Positions 9,069 to 18,420 of a stretch of 64,000 nucleotides of DNA are shown one piece after another. A program made the position numbers and the translations under genes. Position 1 is the first letter of the stretch; every line of letters begins with the position of its first letter. The notes under the pieces are model-generated. The model was not told where the DNA came from and made no database searches. It saw only the letters and a program-made list of their open reading frames with translations. Origin of the DNA: Helicobacter pylori (GTDB lineage Bacteria > Campylobacterota > Campylobacteria > Campylobacterales > Helicobacteraceae); NCBI RefSeq assembly GCF_030323545.1, contig NZ_CP122954.1:558001-622000 (forward strand), written 5' to 3'.

Positions 9069-10151
9069 TTAAAGCTCTTGCATGAGAGTGATGTGGTTAG
9101 CTAAAATCGCATTCCTTTGCCCTGGAGAGCAATTTTTGCACACTTCTTTATTTTTGGAAGCATTTTTGGAAGCGGTTTTGGTGTTGCTTTTTACATTATT
9201 TTTAATATTATTTATATTATTTTTGGAGGAGCGTTTTTGGCCCACTTTAGCCGGTTTTTTGGGGCTTTTTTTAGCGGGTGTAAAATCAGTGCTGTTGGTT
9301 TGAGCCAAATACATGGGTTTATCTTTTGCTTTTTCTGGCTTACTGGTTGTTGGCTCGCTAGTTGCCTCTTGTGTTTCTTGGGATTTTTCTGCTTGGGTTT
9401 CTTCTGTTTGAGTTTCTTTGGCGCTTAAGGCTTGGGGCATGGCGTTGCCGATAGGGTCTAAATCCAGGTTGCTATTAGCGCTTTTTTGCAATTCTTGGTC
9501 ATTATTAGACTGCGAATCAAAGATTTTAGATTCTTTCAAACGCCTGATCCTGTCTTGTATCTCTTCGTAATATTTTTCAGCTTCAGCGTTAGACTTTTCG
9601 CTCCTTTCCCAACGACTGCCCTTGTTGTAAGATTTAATCATGTCTTTTAGATTGTCATGGTAGCGTGTTTTCCAATAGAGCAACTCTTTTAAAGCCACTT
9701 CAGAAGCAAACGCATCGTCTTTAATGAGCAATTCCCCCATCATATTACGCAAAAAGGGGCTATCGTTATGCCCATAGCTTTTTAGAACGCTAGGGATATA
9801 AGAATGGTACACGCCCGCGCTCGGATCGGAAAAATTGATTTTATAAACCCCTGCGCATGATTCTTTCCATGCAATGCCTGCCATTTCATAGCCTAAATTT
9901 TCTTTAGAGCCGAATTGATAAGCGGCTTTTAAGACTTCTTTTTGCTTAGCGTTAAAGTCTTTAAGGTTATCGCAATTGGTCATCATGACTTTAGTAACGG
10001 GCGATTTGGGCTTGTTTTTAATCCCTTTAGCGGGCTTAGGCTCTGTTTTAGTGGGGCTTTCTGTTGCGGCTAAACTTAAAGATGCGCTTAAGGTTGCGCC
10101 TAGCCATAAGGCTTTAAAAAGGGTGTGAGTGAGTGGGGTTGAATGTTTCAA
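9069..10151 (-). CDS. Exported protein with lytic-transglycosylase-like domain
   Basis: 360 residues with a clear signal peptide (LFKALWLGATLSASLSLAA) and then a Lys/Pro-rich linker. A compact region at about residues 55-185 resembles goose-type lysozyme/SLT enzymes. Features there are a Glu in MAGIAWKESCAGVYKIN and a later MIKSYNKGSRW that recalls the Tyr-Asn-Gly motif of soluble lytic transglycosylases. The C-terminal half is low complexity: Thr/Glu/Gln repeats, then Lys/Asn-rich. This suggests a periplasmic peptidoglycan-active protein, but the enzyme assignment is inference. Matches HP0973, annotated as hypothetical as I recall. It is the first gene of the leftward unit with gpmI and gatC. 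Confidence 0.7.
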   Translation of the reverse strand: MKHSTPLTHTLFKALWLGATLSASLSLAATESPTKTEPKPAKGIKNKPKSPVTKVMMTNCDNLKDFNAKQKEVLKAAYQFGSKENLGYEMAGIAWKESCAGVYKINFSDPSAGVYHSYIPSVLKSYGHNDSPFLRNMMGELLIKDDAFASEVALKELLYWKTRYHDNLKDMIKSYNKGSRWERSEKSNAEAEKYYEEIQDRIRRLKESKIFDSQSNNDQELQKSANSNLDLDPIGNAMPQALSAKETQTEETQAEKSQETQEATSEPTTSKPEKAKDKPMYLAQTNSTDFTPAKKSPKKPAKVGQKRSSKNNINNIKNNVKSNTKTASKNASKNKEVCKNCSPGQRNAILANHITLMQEL

Positions 10152-10202
10152 AACGCCTACCTTTTGTATTAAGAAATAAACTAAACTAAGTGTAAATTCA
10201 AG

Positions 10203-10208
10203 TATAAT
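10203..10208 (+). promoter_or_regulatory. Promoter (-10) for the glyS-cznCBA operon
   Basis: TATAAT at 10203-10208 in a TCAAGTATAATTC context, about 55 bases before the glyS start. It is the only strong plus-strand -10 box in the gap, and the genes that follow are tightly packed or overlapping. Confidence 0.6.
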
Positions 10209-10262
10209 TCTAACATGATTTAGTCTTAAAAGTGATTTTGTTTTTTAGGGAGAATTGAGATT

Positions 10263-12365
10263 TTGCATTCAGATGAATTGTTAGTAGAGATTTTAGTTGA
10301 GGAATTGCCCGCACAAGCGTTATTGAATGAATATAAAGAAATGCCTAAAAAACTCCACGCTCTTTTTCAAAAGCGCGCTTTAGAAGTGGGAAATATAGAG
10401 ATTTTTTACACCCCTAGGCGTTTGTGTTTGTTCATCAAAGATTTTCCTCTTTTAACCCAAGAAACCAAAGAGGAATTTTTTGGGCCTCCCGTTAAAATCG
10501 CATGCAACAATGAAGATAAAACGCAAGGGCTGAACGCATTGGGTTTAGGGTTTTATCAAAAATTAGGGTTAAAGGATCACCAGCATTTCCAAACAGCGTT
10601 TAAAAACAATAAAGAAGTGCTTTATCACGCTAAAATCCATGCGAAAGAGCCTACAAAAGACTTAATCATGCCCATTGTGTTAGAGTTTTTAGAGGGTTTG
10701 AATTTCGGGAAGTCTATGCGTTGGGGCAATGTGGAAAAAAGCTTTATCAGACCCATTCATAATATTTGCGTGTTGTTTAATGGGGAAAATTTTAACGATA
10801 TTGAAGTCAAAGAGTATGGCTTTAAAACCAAGCAAGCCACGAGAGTGCACCGACAAGAGGGTTTTGATTTTATCCAGGTGGATAGCCCTAAAGCGTATTT
10901 TGAAGTTTTAGAAAAAAACCATGTCATTTTAGACCCTAAAAAGCGCGAAGCTAAAATCTTACAAGAAATTAAAGAGCTAGAAACAAAGCATTGCATCATC
11001 GTAGAAACAGATAGGGATCTATTAGATGAGGTTGTAGCGATCACGGAATACCCCAGTGCGCTTTTAGGGGAGTTTGACAAGGCGTTTTTAAAATTACCCA
11101 GTGAAATCATCACCACTTCCATGAAAGAAAACCAACGCTATTTTGCGGTTTTTAGTCAAAAAAGCCAAGAAAGCCCAACATTACACAACGGCTTCATTGT
11201 GGTGAGCAACGCTATCAATAAAGACAAGCAAAAAATCATTGCAGGCAATCAAAAGGTTTTAAAAGCCCGTTTGAGCGATGCGGTTTTCTTTTATGAAAAC
11301 GATCTCAAAAAGCCTTTAGATAACGCTCCTTTAGAGAGCGTGGTTTTTGTGCAAGGTTTAGGGACTTTAAAGGATAAAATGGAGCGAGAATTAATCATCG
11401 CTCAATACTTGACGCAAAAATACGCTCCATCTTTAAACATGCCTTTAGAAAAATCCCTTGAATTGATTGGCCGAGCCGTTAAAATCGCTAAGGCGGATTT
11501 ACTCAGTGAAGTGGTGTATGAATTTAGCGAGCTTCAAGGGATCATGGGCTATTACTACGCTTTAAAACAAAACGAAAACGAGTTAGTCGCCTTGAGTTTG
11601 AAAGAGCAGTATTTGCCCGCAAGCGAAAACGCTCCCTTGCCCTCTAGCGTTTTTAGCGCGATCGTGGCTTTGAGCTTGAAATTAGACAGCCTGTTTTCTC
11701 TTTTTAGCGCAGGTAAAATCCCTAGCGGATCTAAAGATCCTTTTGCTTTAAGGCGTTTGAGTTTTGGGCTATTGAAAATCATCGCGCATTATGGGTTAGA
11801 ATTTGATTTGAAAGCGGATTTGAAAAACCTCTTTGAAAAAGTGGGCGTTTATCAAAACTTTGATTTAGAGATTTTAGAGAAGTTTTTACTGGAGCGCTTT
11901 CATAATTTAATAGATTGTAACCCTTCTATTATAAGGAGCGTGTTAAACACCAACGAGCGAGATATTGTTAAAATCATTCAAAAAGTCAAAGCCTTAAAAC
12001 GCTTTTTAGACGATCCCAAGAACGCTCAAAAAAAAGAGTTGCTTTTTAGCGCTTTCAAACGCCTAGCAAATATCAACAAAGACAGAAACCCTAACGAATC
12101 AAGCGAGTTTTCCATAAGTCTTTTCAAAGAATCGCAAGAGTATGCCCTTTTTGAAGCGTTCAATACGATCAAAACAAGCGCTTTTGAGAGTTTGGATAGT
12201 AAAATAGAGGCTTATTTTGGTTTGCATGTGCCTTTAGAAGAATATTTTAAAAGCGTGCTGGTCATGGATAAAGATATAGAAATCCAAAAAAATCGTAAAA
12301 ATTTCTTGTGGGGCGTGTATCAAAGTTTCTTAGAAATTGGGGATATTAAAGAAATTGCGATTTAA
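10263..12365 (+). CDS. glyS: Glycyl-tRNA synthetase beta subunit
   Basis: Beta subunit of the alpha2-beta2 glycyl-tRNA synthetase; it contributes tRNA binding. The N-terminal [15 protein letters not shown] matches the family hallmark (VEIgtEELP). The HD-like middle, the conserved [18 protein letters not shown] and a C-terminal helical anticodon-binding region (residues about 560-690) are present. The start is TTG at 10263, after a GGGAG Shine-Dalgarno sequence. No ATG near the true N-terminus exists. The 700 residues are normal. Its partner glyQ is in this window but 12 kb away, so the two subunits are not co-transcribed. It overlaps the start of cznC. Confidence 0.95.
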   Translation: MHSDELLVEILVEELPAQALLNEYKEMPKKLHALFQKRALEVGNIEIFYTPRRLCLFIKDFPLLTQETKEEFFGPPVKIACNNEDKTQGLNALGLGFYQKLGLKDHQHFQTAFKNNKEVLYHAKIHAKEPTKDLIMPIVLEFLEGLNFGKSMRWGNVEKSFIRPIHNICVLFNGENFNDIEVKEYGFKTKQATRVHRQEGFDFIQVDSPKAYFEVLEKNHVILDPKKREAKILQEIKELETKHCIIVETDRDLLDEVVAITEYPSALLGEFDKAFLKLPSEIITTSMKENQRYFAVFSQKSQESPTLHNGFIVVSNAINKDKQKIIAGNQKVLKARLSDAVFFYENDLKKPLDNAPLESVVFVQGLGTLKDKMERELIIAQYLTQKYAPSLNMPLEKSLELIGRAVKIAKADLLSEVVYEFSELQGIMGYYYALKQNENELVALSLKEQYLPASENAPLPSSVFSAIVALSLKLDSLFSLFSAGKIPSGSKDPFALRRLSFGLLKIIAHYGLEFDLKADLKNLFEKVGVYQNFDLEILEKFLLERFHNLIDCNPSIIRSVLNTNERDIVKIIQKVKALKRFLDDPKNAQKKELLFSAFKRLANINKDRNPNESSEFSISLFKESQEYALFEAFNTIKTSAFESLDSKIEAYFGLHVPLEEYFKSVLVMDKDIEIQKNRKNFLWGVYQSFLEIGDIKEIAI

Positions 12366-13650
12366 TTTTTTCAAACGCAAAGTCCAGCGTTTTTGTTTGG
12401 GGGTAACTTTTTTAATAAGCGGTGCGGGTGTGCTTGATGCGAAAATCTTTACCCTACAAGAATTTTTTAAAGAAGTAGAAACCAACTCTATGGAGTTGAT
12501 CGGCAAAAAAGCCGATTTTAAAAGCCGTCTGAACGAACAGCGTTCAATCAATGCATGGGATTTTCCCTATATTGATAATGAAACTTCTATGGTGAAAAAC
12601 TTCCAAGGCATTATAGAAGCGCAACCCAGAACCCTTTTAATAGTAAGACCCAAGCTCCCATGGGTGAGTTCGCTTTTATCCAAAAGCCTTTCTATTAAAA
12701 CCATTCAATACGATAAAAGTTATCAATTAAATAAAAATCTCGCTTTTATTGGCGCTAAACGCCTTTATTTGACTTATGTGATGACTAAGGAAAAGTATCA
12801 GGTGTATGTGCAACGAGAAGCGAACTTTTATTCGCAGCTCAAAATCGCTAAAGAAAAAGTCAAAGCCGGCAGCATGAGCGAAAAGGACTATATCAACTTC
12901 AATAATTCTTATTTGGAATCCAAACTCGCTAAAACCAATGTGGAAACCAAACTCATAGATTTAGAAAAAATGCTAGACACGATGCTAGCGATTGTGGAGC
13001 CGGTCAAAGAGGGGGCGCATTTTGACACTTATTTAAACCATTTGCATGATGTCAAGGTGATCGGTTTGGATTTTGAATACGTGCGATTAGAGCCTGAAGC
13101 TTTAAAGTTTAAATTGGATCGCTCGTTGTATGTGGATATTTTGGATTTGACGGCTAAAGATTATCAGGTGAATGCGAAATTGGCTAATAGAGATGTGTTT
13201 AATGCATTTGAGTTTGGGATTGGCTCTGAAAGCTATAACTCTTCCACTAACCTTTCTATAGAAGTGCGTATCCCTTTACCGGTAACGCCTAAAAACATCT
13301 ATCAAAAGCGTAAATTCTTGGATTTGCAAAGCGGGACGCTCGCGCAAAATGAAGTGATGAAACGAAACATTAGAATCAACGCCAACTCCTACTTAAACCA
13401 GCTCAAAACCAAAGAAGCATACATTGAAACCCAAAAAGAAGCCATTGCCAATAAGAAGCGTTTGATGGAAATGGGGCGCATCGCTTATGAAGCCCAAAAA
13501 ATCGGGCTTTTTGAATACTTGATTTATCAAAATTCTTACATGGACGCTCTTATTACTCTGGCGGAAGCCAAGATTGAATACATTAATATTAGCGCGCTTT
13601 TAGAAGAAACTTTAGGGGAGAGCTTGACCAGATTAGGAGAATTGCATTGA
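12355..13650 (+). CDS. cznC: CznC, outer-membrane component of Cd/Zn/Ni efflux pump
   Basis: TolC-like outer membrane factor of the CznABC pump, known in H. pylori to confer cadmium, zinc and nickel resistance. The N-terminal signal segment ([15 protein letters not shown]) leads into long helices with coiled-coil character and a membrane beta region. I chose the in-frame TTG at 12355, which overlaps the end of glyS. Another TTG at 12337 would add six residues, and neither has a strong ribosome binding site, so the start is uncertain. The gene ends overlapping the cznB start by four bases, showing translational coupling. Matches HP0971. Confidence 0.85.
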   Translation: MRFNFFKRKVQRFCLGVTFLISGAGVLDAKIFTLQEFFKEVETNSMELIGKKADFKSRLNEQRSINAWDFPYIDNETSMVKNFQGIIEAQPRTLLIVRPKLPWVSSLLSKSLSIKTIQYDKSYQLNKNLAFIGAKRLYLTYVMTKEKYQVYVQREANFYSQLKIAKEKVKAGSMSEKDYINFNNSYLESKLAKTNVETKLIDLEKMLDTMLAIVEPVKEGAHFDTYLNHLHDVKVIGLDFEYVRLEPEALKFKLDRSLYVDILDLTAKDYQVNAKLANRDVFNAFEFGIGSESYNSSTNLSIEVRIPLPVTPKNIYQKRKFLDLQSGTLAQNEVMKRNIRINANSYLNQLKTKEAYIETQKEAIANKKRLMEMGRIAYEAQKIGLFEYLIYQNSYMDALITLAEAKIEYINISALLEETLGESLTRLGELH

Positions 13651-14726
13651 AGCGGGCGTTATGGTGGCTTGTGTTAATGGGTGTTTTTTCAATGGGCGTT
13701 TCTTTAAAGGCCAAAGAGTATCCAGAAATTGTTTTAGAAGAAAAAAACTTGCAACCTATGGGGTTAAAGGTTATTAAATTAGATAAAGAAATTTTCAGTA
13801 AAGGGCTTCCTTTTAACGCTTATATTGATTTTGATAGTAAAAGCTCTGTGGTGCAGAGCTTGAGTTTTGATGCGTCTGTGGTTGCGGTTTATAAAAGAGA
13901 GGGCGAGCAGGTGAAGGCTGGAGATGCGATCTGTGAAGTGAGTTCCATTGATTTGGGCAATTTATATTTTGAATTGCAAAACAACCAAAATAAATTAAAA
14001 ATCGCTAAAGATATTACTAAAAAAGATTTAGAGCTTTATAGGGCGGGGGTGATCCCTAAAAGGGAGTATCAAACGAGCTTTCTAACCAGTGAAGAAATGG
14101 GCTTAAAGGTGGAACAATTAGAGAGCGCGTTTAAAAGCTTTGGCGTGGATCCCAAAAACCCTAAAGGGCAGTATGGTTTTAGGATTGTGGCTAGAGACGG
14201 CGGTCTTTTAGCGTTAGCGCCTAAAAATGTGGGCGAGAAGATTTTAGCTTTCACTAGCTATGTGCGTATTTCAAAAAGCGATGATTTGATCGCTCAAATC
14301 AAATTGCCTGTAAGCGTTTCTAAATCCATTAGAAGAGATTCGCCGGTCTATAATGAAGAGGGGGAAAAAATCGGGAAGATCCAAAGCGTTTCGGTGGTGT
14401 TAGACAAAGGCTCTAACACGATTTTAGCCACCGCTTTATTAGATGAGGGCAATTACCATGTGGGGGAAATGGTAGAAATGTATATTCAAGGCTCTCAACC
14501 CAAAGACTCGGTTTTAATCCCTTCAAACGCTTTGATTAGAAACGGAAAGGATTACCTGGTGTTTGTGAGAACGCCTAAAGGTTTTAGGCCTGTGGTGGTT
14601 CAAGTTTTAGAAGAGCGCAGCAAGATTTTTATCGTGAACGCTCAAAATTTACACCCTAATGACAGCGTGGCAGTGGGGTCATTGATAGGGTTAAAAGGCA
14701 TGATCAACAATTTAGGGGAAGAATAA
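13647..14726 (+). CDS. cznB: CznB, membrane-fusion (periplasmic adaptor) protein
   Basis: Periplasmic adaptor joining the RND pump CznA to the outer-membrane factor CznC. It starts with TTG, has AGGAGA upstream, and overlaps the cznC stop in a TTGA arrangement. The 359 residues include a signal peptide (LWWLVLMGVFSMGVSLKA), a lipoyl-like half motif (VVAVYKREGEQVKAGDAICE) and a helical hairpin. A beta-barrel region (YVRISKSDDLIAQIKLPVSV) and a C-terminal membrane-proximal domain follow. These are standard adaptor domains in order. Matches HP0970. Confidence 0.9.
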   Translation: MKRALWWLVLMGVFSMGVSLKAKEYPEIVLEEKNLQPMGLKVIKLDKEIFSKGLPFNAYIDFDSKSSVVQSLSFDASVVAVYKREGEQVKAGDAICEVSSIDLGNLYFELQNNQNKLKIAKDITKKDLELYRAGVIPKREYQTSFLTSEEMGLKVEQLESAFKSFGVDPKNPKGQYGFRIVARDGGLLALAPKNVGEKILAFTSYVRISKSDDLIAQIKLPVSVSKSIRRDSPVYNEEGEKIGKIQSVSVVLDKGSNTILATALLDEGNYHVGEMVEMYIQGSQPKDSVLIPSNALIRNGKDYLVFVRTPKGFRPVVVQVLEERSKIFIVNAQNLHPNDSVAVGSLIGLKGMINNLGEE

Positions 14727-17700
14727 TGCTCGCTTCCATTATTGAATTTTCCTTACGCCAGCGAATAATCGTGATTGTTGGCGCGATTCTTGTTTTGTTT
14801 TTTGGGACTTATAGTTTTATCAACACTCCAGTAGATGCTTTCCCGGATATTTCGCCCACTCAAGTTAAAATCATTTTAAAACTCCCTGGCTCTAGCCCTG
14901 AAGAAATGGAAAACAACATCGTGCGCCCTTTAGAATTGGAGCTTTTAGGGCTAAAAGGGCAAAAATCTTTAAGAAGTATTTCAAAATATTCTATTTCAGA
15001 CATTACGATAGATTTTGATGACAGCGTGGATATTTATTTAGCGAGAAATATTGTTAATGAACGCTTGAGCAGCGTGATGAAAGATTTACCCATGGGGGTT
15101 GAAGGGGGCATGGCGCCCATTGTTACGCCGTTGTCAGACATCTTTATGTTCACCATTGATGGCAATATCACCGAAATAGAAAAACGACAGCTTTTAGACT
15201 TTGTGATCCGCCCGCAATTAAGAATGATTAGCGGCGTGGCGGATGTCAATTCTATTGGAGGCTTTAGCAGAGCGTTTGTGATTGTGCCGGATTTTAATGA
15301 CATGGCAAGGCTTGGGATAAGCATTTCTGATTTAGAAGAGGCTGTGAGAGTGAATTTAAGAAACAGCGGAGCGGGGCGCGTGGATAGGGATGGCGAAACT
15401 TTTTTAGTCAAAATCCAAACCGCTTCTTTGAGTTTAGAAGACATTGGCAAAATCACCGTTTCCACTAATTTAGGGCATTTGCACATTAAGGATTTTGCGA
15501 AAGTCATCAGCCAGTCTCGCACCCGTTTGGGGTTTGTTACTAAAGATGGCGTGGGTGAGACGACAGAGGGCTTGGTGCTTTCTTTAAAAGAAGCCAACAC
15601 CAAAGAAATCATCACTCAAGTGTATCAAAAACTAGAGGAATTAAAACCCTTTTTACCGAGCGGCGTTTCCATTAATGTTTTTTATGATCGCTCAGAATTT
15701 ACGCAAAAAGCCATTGCCACCGTTTCTAAAACGCTCATTGAAGCCGTTGTTTTAATCGTCATCACGCTCTTTTTATTTTTAGGGAATTTGAGAGCGAGCG
15801 TGGCTGTGGGGGTGATTTTACCCTTAAGCTTGTCCGTGGCGTTTATTTTTATCAAGATGAGCGATTTGACTTTAAACTTGATGAGTTTAGGGGGGTTGAT
15901 TATCGCTATAGGCATGCTCATTGACTCAGCCGTGGTGGTGGTGGAAAACGCTTTTGAAACATTAAGTGCTAACACTAAAACCACTAAACTCCATGCGATC
16001 TATCGCTCTTGTAAAGAAATCGCCGTTTCAGTGGTGAGCGGGGTGGTGATTATTATTGTGTTTTTTGTGCCGATTCTAACCTTACAGGGGTTAGAGGGCA
16101 AGATGTTTAGGCCTTTAGCGCAAAGCATTGTGTATGCGCTTTTAGGCACTTTAGTTCTATCTATCACTATCATTCCTGTAGTGAGCTCTCTTGTCTTAAA
16201 AGCCACGCCCCATAGCGAAACCTTTTTAACGAGGTTTTTAAACAGAATCTATGCCCCTTTATTGGAATTTTTTGTGCATAACCCTAAAAAAGTGATTTCA
16301 GGAGCGTTTGTTTTTTTAATCGCAAGCCTTTCTTTATTCCCTTTTGTGGGGAAGAATTTCATGCCTGCTTTAGATGAGGGCGATGTGGTTTTGAGCGTGG
16401 AAACCACCCCTTCTATTTCTTTAGATCAATCCAGAGATCTCATGTTAAACATTGAGAGTGCGATTAAAAAGCATGTCAAGGAAGTCAAAAGCATTGTCGC
16501 GTGCACAGGGAGCGATGAATTGGGGCTGGATTTAGGGGGCTTGAATCAAACCGATACTTTTATTTCTTTCATCCCTAAAAAAGAATGGAGCGTAAAAACC
16601 AAAGATGAATTATTAGAAAAAATCACAGATTCTTTAAAAGACTTTAAGGGGATTAACTTTTCTTTCACCCAACCCATTGAAATGAGGATTTCTGAAATGC
16701 TTACAGGGGTTAGGGGGGATTTAGCGGTTAAGATTTTTGGAGATGATATTAGCGAGTTGAATCGATTGAGTTTTCAAATCGCACAAGCTCTAAAAGGGAT
16801 TAAAGGATCTAGTGAAGTTTTAACCACGCTCAATGAGGGCGTGAATTATTTGTATGTAACCCCCAATAAAGAAGCGATGGCGGATGTGGGGATCACTAGC
16901 GATGAATTTTCCAAGTTTTTAAAATCCGCTTTAGAGGGCTTGATCGTGGATGTGATCCCTACAGGGATTTCACGCACGCCGGTGATGATCCGCCAAGAGA
17001 GCGATTTTGCAAGCTCTATCACTAAAATCAAAAGTTTAGCCTTGACTTCAAAACATGGCGTTTTAGTGCCTATCACTTCTATCGCTAAGATTGAAGAAGT
17101 GGATGGCCCTGTTTCTATCGTGCGTGAAAATTCAATGCGCATGAGCGTGGTTCGCAGTAATGTGGTGGGGCGCGATTTAAACTCTTTTGTAGAAGAGGCT
17201 AAAAAAGTGATCGCTCAAAACATCAAACTCCCTTCTAGCTACTATATCACTTATGGGGGGCAGTTTGAAAACCAGCAACGGGCCAATAAAAGGCTTTCCA
17301 CCGTTATCCCTTTAAGCATCTTAGCGATTTTTTTCATTCTTTTTTTCACTTTTAGAAGCATTCCTTTAGCCTTGCTCATTCTTTTGAATATCCCTTTTGC
17401 GGTTACCGGAGGCCTTATTGCGTTGTTTGCGGTAGGGGAGTATATTTCCGTGCCAGCGAGCGTGGGCTTTATCGCTCTTTTTGGGATTGCGGTTTTAAAC
17501 GGCGTGGTGATGATAGGTTATTTTAAAGAGCTTTTGTTGCAAGGAAAAAGCGTAGAAGAATGCGTTTTATTGGGCGCTAAAAGGCGTTTGAGACCGGTGT
17601 TGATGACCGCTTGCATCGCCGGTTTGGGTTTGATACCTTTATTGTTTTCTCATAGCGTGGGATCAGAAGTCCAAAAACCTTTAGCGATCGTGGTGCTTGG

Positions 17701-17785
17701 GGGCTTAGTCACCTCAAGCGCTCTAACCTTACTCTTACTACCGCCCATGTTTATGCTCATCGCTAAAAAGATTAAAATCAATTAA
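14726..17785 (+). CDS. cznA: CznA, heavy-metal RND efflux pump
   Basis: Inner-membrane proton-driven RND transporter exporting Cd, Zn and Ni through CznB-CznC. The 1019 residues and duplicated topology are normal: an N-terminal helix (IIVIVGAILVLFFGTYSF), a periplasmic porter, six helices, then a second such half. The fourth-helix motif GLIIAIGMLIDSAVVVVENA retains the single Asp and the Glu of the family. It lacks the upstream DFG Asp of CzcA, so it is not a strict HME1-type pump. Its ATG overlaps the cznB stop by one base. The DUF3240 gene follows after ten bases. Confidence 0.94.
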   Translation: MLASIIEFSLRQRIIVIVGAILVLFFGTYSFINTPVDAFPDISPTQVKIILKLPGSSPEEMENNIVRPLELELLGLKGQKSLRSISKYSISDITIDFDDSVDIYLARNIVNERLSSVMKDLPMGVEGGMAPIVTPLSDIFMFTIDGNITEIEKRQLLDFVIRPQLRMISGVADVNSIGGFSRAFVIVPDFNDMARLGISISDLEEAVRVNLRNSGAGRVDRDGETFLVKIQTASLSLEDIGKITVSTNLGHLHIKDFAKVISQSRTRLGFVTKDGVGETTEGLVLSLKEANTKEIITQVYQKLEELKPFLPSGVSINVFYDRSEFTQKAIATVSKTLIEAVVLIVITLFLFLGNLRASVAVGVILPLSLSVAFIFIKMSDLTLNLMSLGGLIIAIGMLIDSAVVVVENAFETLSANTKTTKLHAIYRSCKEIAVSVVSGVVIIIVFFVPILTLQGLEGKMFRPLAQSIVYALLGTLVLSITIIPVVSSLVLKATPHSETFLTRFLNRIYAPLLEFFVHNPKKVISGAFVFLIASLSLFPFVGKNFMPALDEGDVVLSVETTPSISLDQSRDLMLNIESAIKKHVKEVKSIVACTGSDELGLDLGGLNQTDTFISFIPKKEWSVKTKDELLEKITDSLKDFKGINFSFTQPIEMRISEMLTGVRGDLAVKIFGDDISELNRLSFQIAQALKGIKGSSEVLTTLNEGVNYLYVTPNKEAMADVGITSDEFSKFLKSALEGLIVDVIPTGISRTPVMIRQESDFASSITKIKSLALTSKHGVLVPITSIAKIEEVDGPVSIVRENSMRMSVVRSNVVGRDLNSFVEEAKKVIAQNIKLPSSYYITYGGQFENQQRANKRLSTVIPLSILAIFFILFFTFRSIPLALLILLNIPFAVTGGLIALFAVGEYISVPASVGFIALFGIAVLNGVVMIGYFKELLLQGKSVEECVLLGAKRRLRPVLMTACIAGLGLIPLLFSHSVGSEVQKPLAIVVLGGLVTSSALTLLLLPPMFMLIAKKIKIN

Positions 17786-17795
17786 GGGATTTCAC

Positions 17796-18077
17796 ATGCT
17801 CGCTTTAGAAATTTATATTGATCTTTGTTTGAAAGACGCTCTAATAGATTATTTGTTTGAAAAAGGCTTTGATGATTTTTTTTATGTGGAATGCTATAAA
17901 TACGCCGCTTCTTCACTGCTTTTAAGCCAAAAAGAACAGGTGAGTGGGCGCAAAGACTACGCTAAATTCAAGCTTTTTTTAAGCGATGAAGTGGCTTTAT
18001 CTCTAGCCCAAGCGCTAAAAAATCAGTTCGCTTCTAAAGACATGAAATTGTTTTATTCTCAAACGCATGGGTTGTAA
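17796..18077 (+). CDS. DUF3240 small protein at the end of the czn operon
   Basis: 93 residues without signal peptide or membrane helix. It resembles the CutA/PII-like ferredoxin-fold proteins of DUF3240 (start LALEIYIDLCLKDALIDYLF, with a later FKLFLSDEVALSLAQAL). DUF3240 genes often sit next to CzcA-type pumps, and the location ten bases after cznA argues for a role in the same metal response. The exact function is not known. A strong hairpin directly follows. Matches HP0968. Confidence 0.8.
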   Translation: MLALEIYIDLCLKDALIDYLFEKGFDDFFYVECYKYAASSLLLSQKEQVSGRKDYAKFKLFLSDEVALSLAQALKNQFASKDMKLFYSQTHGL

Positions 18078-18093
18078 AACGCATGGCGTTTTT
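18076..18093 (+). terminator. Rho-independent terminator of the glyS-czn operon
   Basis: AAAACGC and GCGTTTT form a seven-pair stem with a three-base loop, followed by T residues. It overlaps the last codon of the DUF3240 gene. Confidence 0.7.
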
Positions 18094-18123
18094 CATTAAA
18101 TGCCAATAACTAAAATTTTTAAC

Positions 18124-18195
18124 TTTTTTAAAAAATGGGGTTTTAGTTACTTTGTTTTTGAAACTCATTCTCTTAAGGGGATAGGGGGTATTTTG
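18124..18195 (+). repeat. Left copy of inverted repeat bounding the dynamin island
   Basis: The last 35 bases (18161-18195, containing CTCTTAAGGGGATAGGGGGT) are an exact reverse complement of 23570-23604. The preceding AT-rich part, from about 18124 (AAAAAATGGG core), matches 23605-23640 with a few mismatches and a two-base gap. The copies enclose exactly the leader ORF and the three dynamin-island genes. Confidence 0.85.
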
Positions 18196-18206
18196 CACTT
18201 AACTCT

Positions 18207-18240
18207 CCCTCCTTAACCCCCAACTAAATCCCCCTAACCC
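18207..18240 (-). other. Possible G-quadruplex motif (G-rich on minus strand)
   Basis: On the minus strand, four runs of three or more G (three, five, five and three) are separated by loops of 3, 8 and 7 bases. This meets a relaxed quadruplex rule. It lies between the left inverted repeat and the promoter of the leader ORF. No folding calculation was done. Confidence 0.35.
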
Positions 18241-18329
18241 AAGAAGACCGCTTTTTTCCAAGAGGTTATCGTTTGATTAAAATCAAGCTCTTTTTTTGAG
18301 TTTTTTAGTTTTGATTGTGAAAAATCAAG

Positions 18330-18335
18330 TATAAT
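18330..18335 (+). promoter_or_regulatory. Promoter (-10) of the leader ORF/dynamin genes
   Basis: TATAAT in a TCAAGTATAATAC context, 32 bases before the leader ATG. The context is almost identical to the glyS promoter. It is the only strong -10 box before the coiled-coil gene. Confidence 0.6.
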
Positions 18336-18366
18336 ACCCACCATTAAATGGCACTAGGAGTTTGTA

Positions 18367-18420
18367 ATGACTATTATTCTTAAAAATCCGCTTTCTCTCT
18401 CTCTCTCTCTCTCTCTCTAG
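18367..18420 (+). CDS. Mini-ORF containing a CT microsatellite (possible phase-variable leader)
   Basis: An ATG at 18367 with AGGAG about seven bases upstream starts MTIILKNPLSLSLSLSLSL and stops at TAG 18418-18420, directly after the repeat. The alternate Ser-Leu codons come from (CT)12. One repeat fewer would carry reading on to TAA at 18495-18497, about 22 bases before the next start. One more would stop at 18449-18451. In H. pylori, CT tracts inside signal sequences of outer membrane proteins are known phase switches. Here no long ORF follows in any frame, so this is either a remnant signal sequence or a regulatory leader. Confidence 0.45.
   Translation: MTIILKNPLSLSLSLSL
18395..18418 (+). 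repeat. (CT)12 dinucleotide microsatellite
   Basis: Twelve uninterrupted CT units inside the mini-ORF. Tracts of this length slip readily in H. pylori, changing the reading frame downstream. Confidence 0.95.

Noticed and set aside
9117-9428. Long open frames on the plus strand opposite the lytic-transglycosylase-like gene
   Set aside because: They are the complement of the Lys/Ala/Glu-rich low-complexity tail and give Phe/Leu/Gly-rich nonsense without a ribosome binding site.
15034-15984. Minus-strand frames inside cznA
   Set aside because: Antisense to a complete, motif-rich pump gene; composition is Ser/Thr/Pro-rich as expected for complements.
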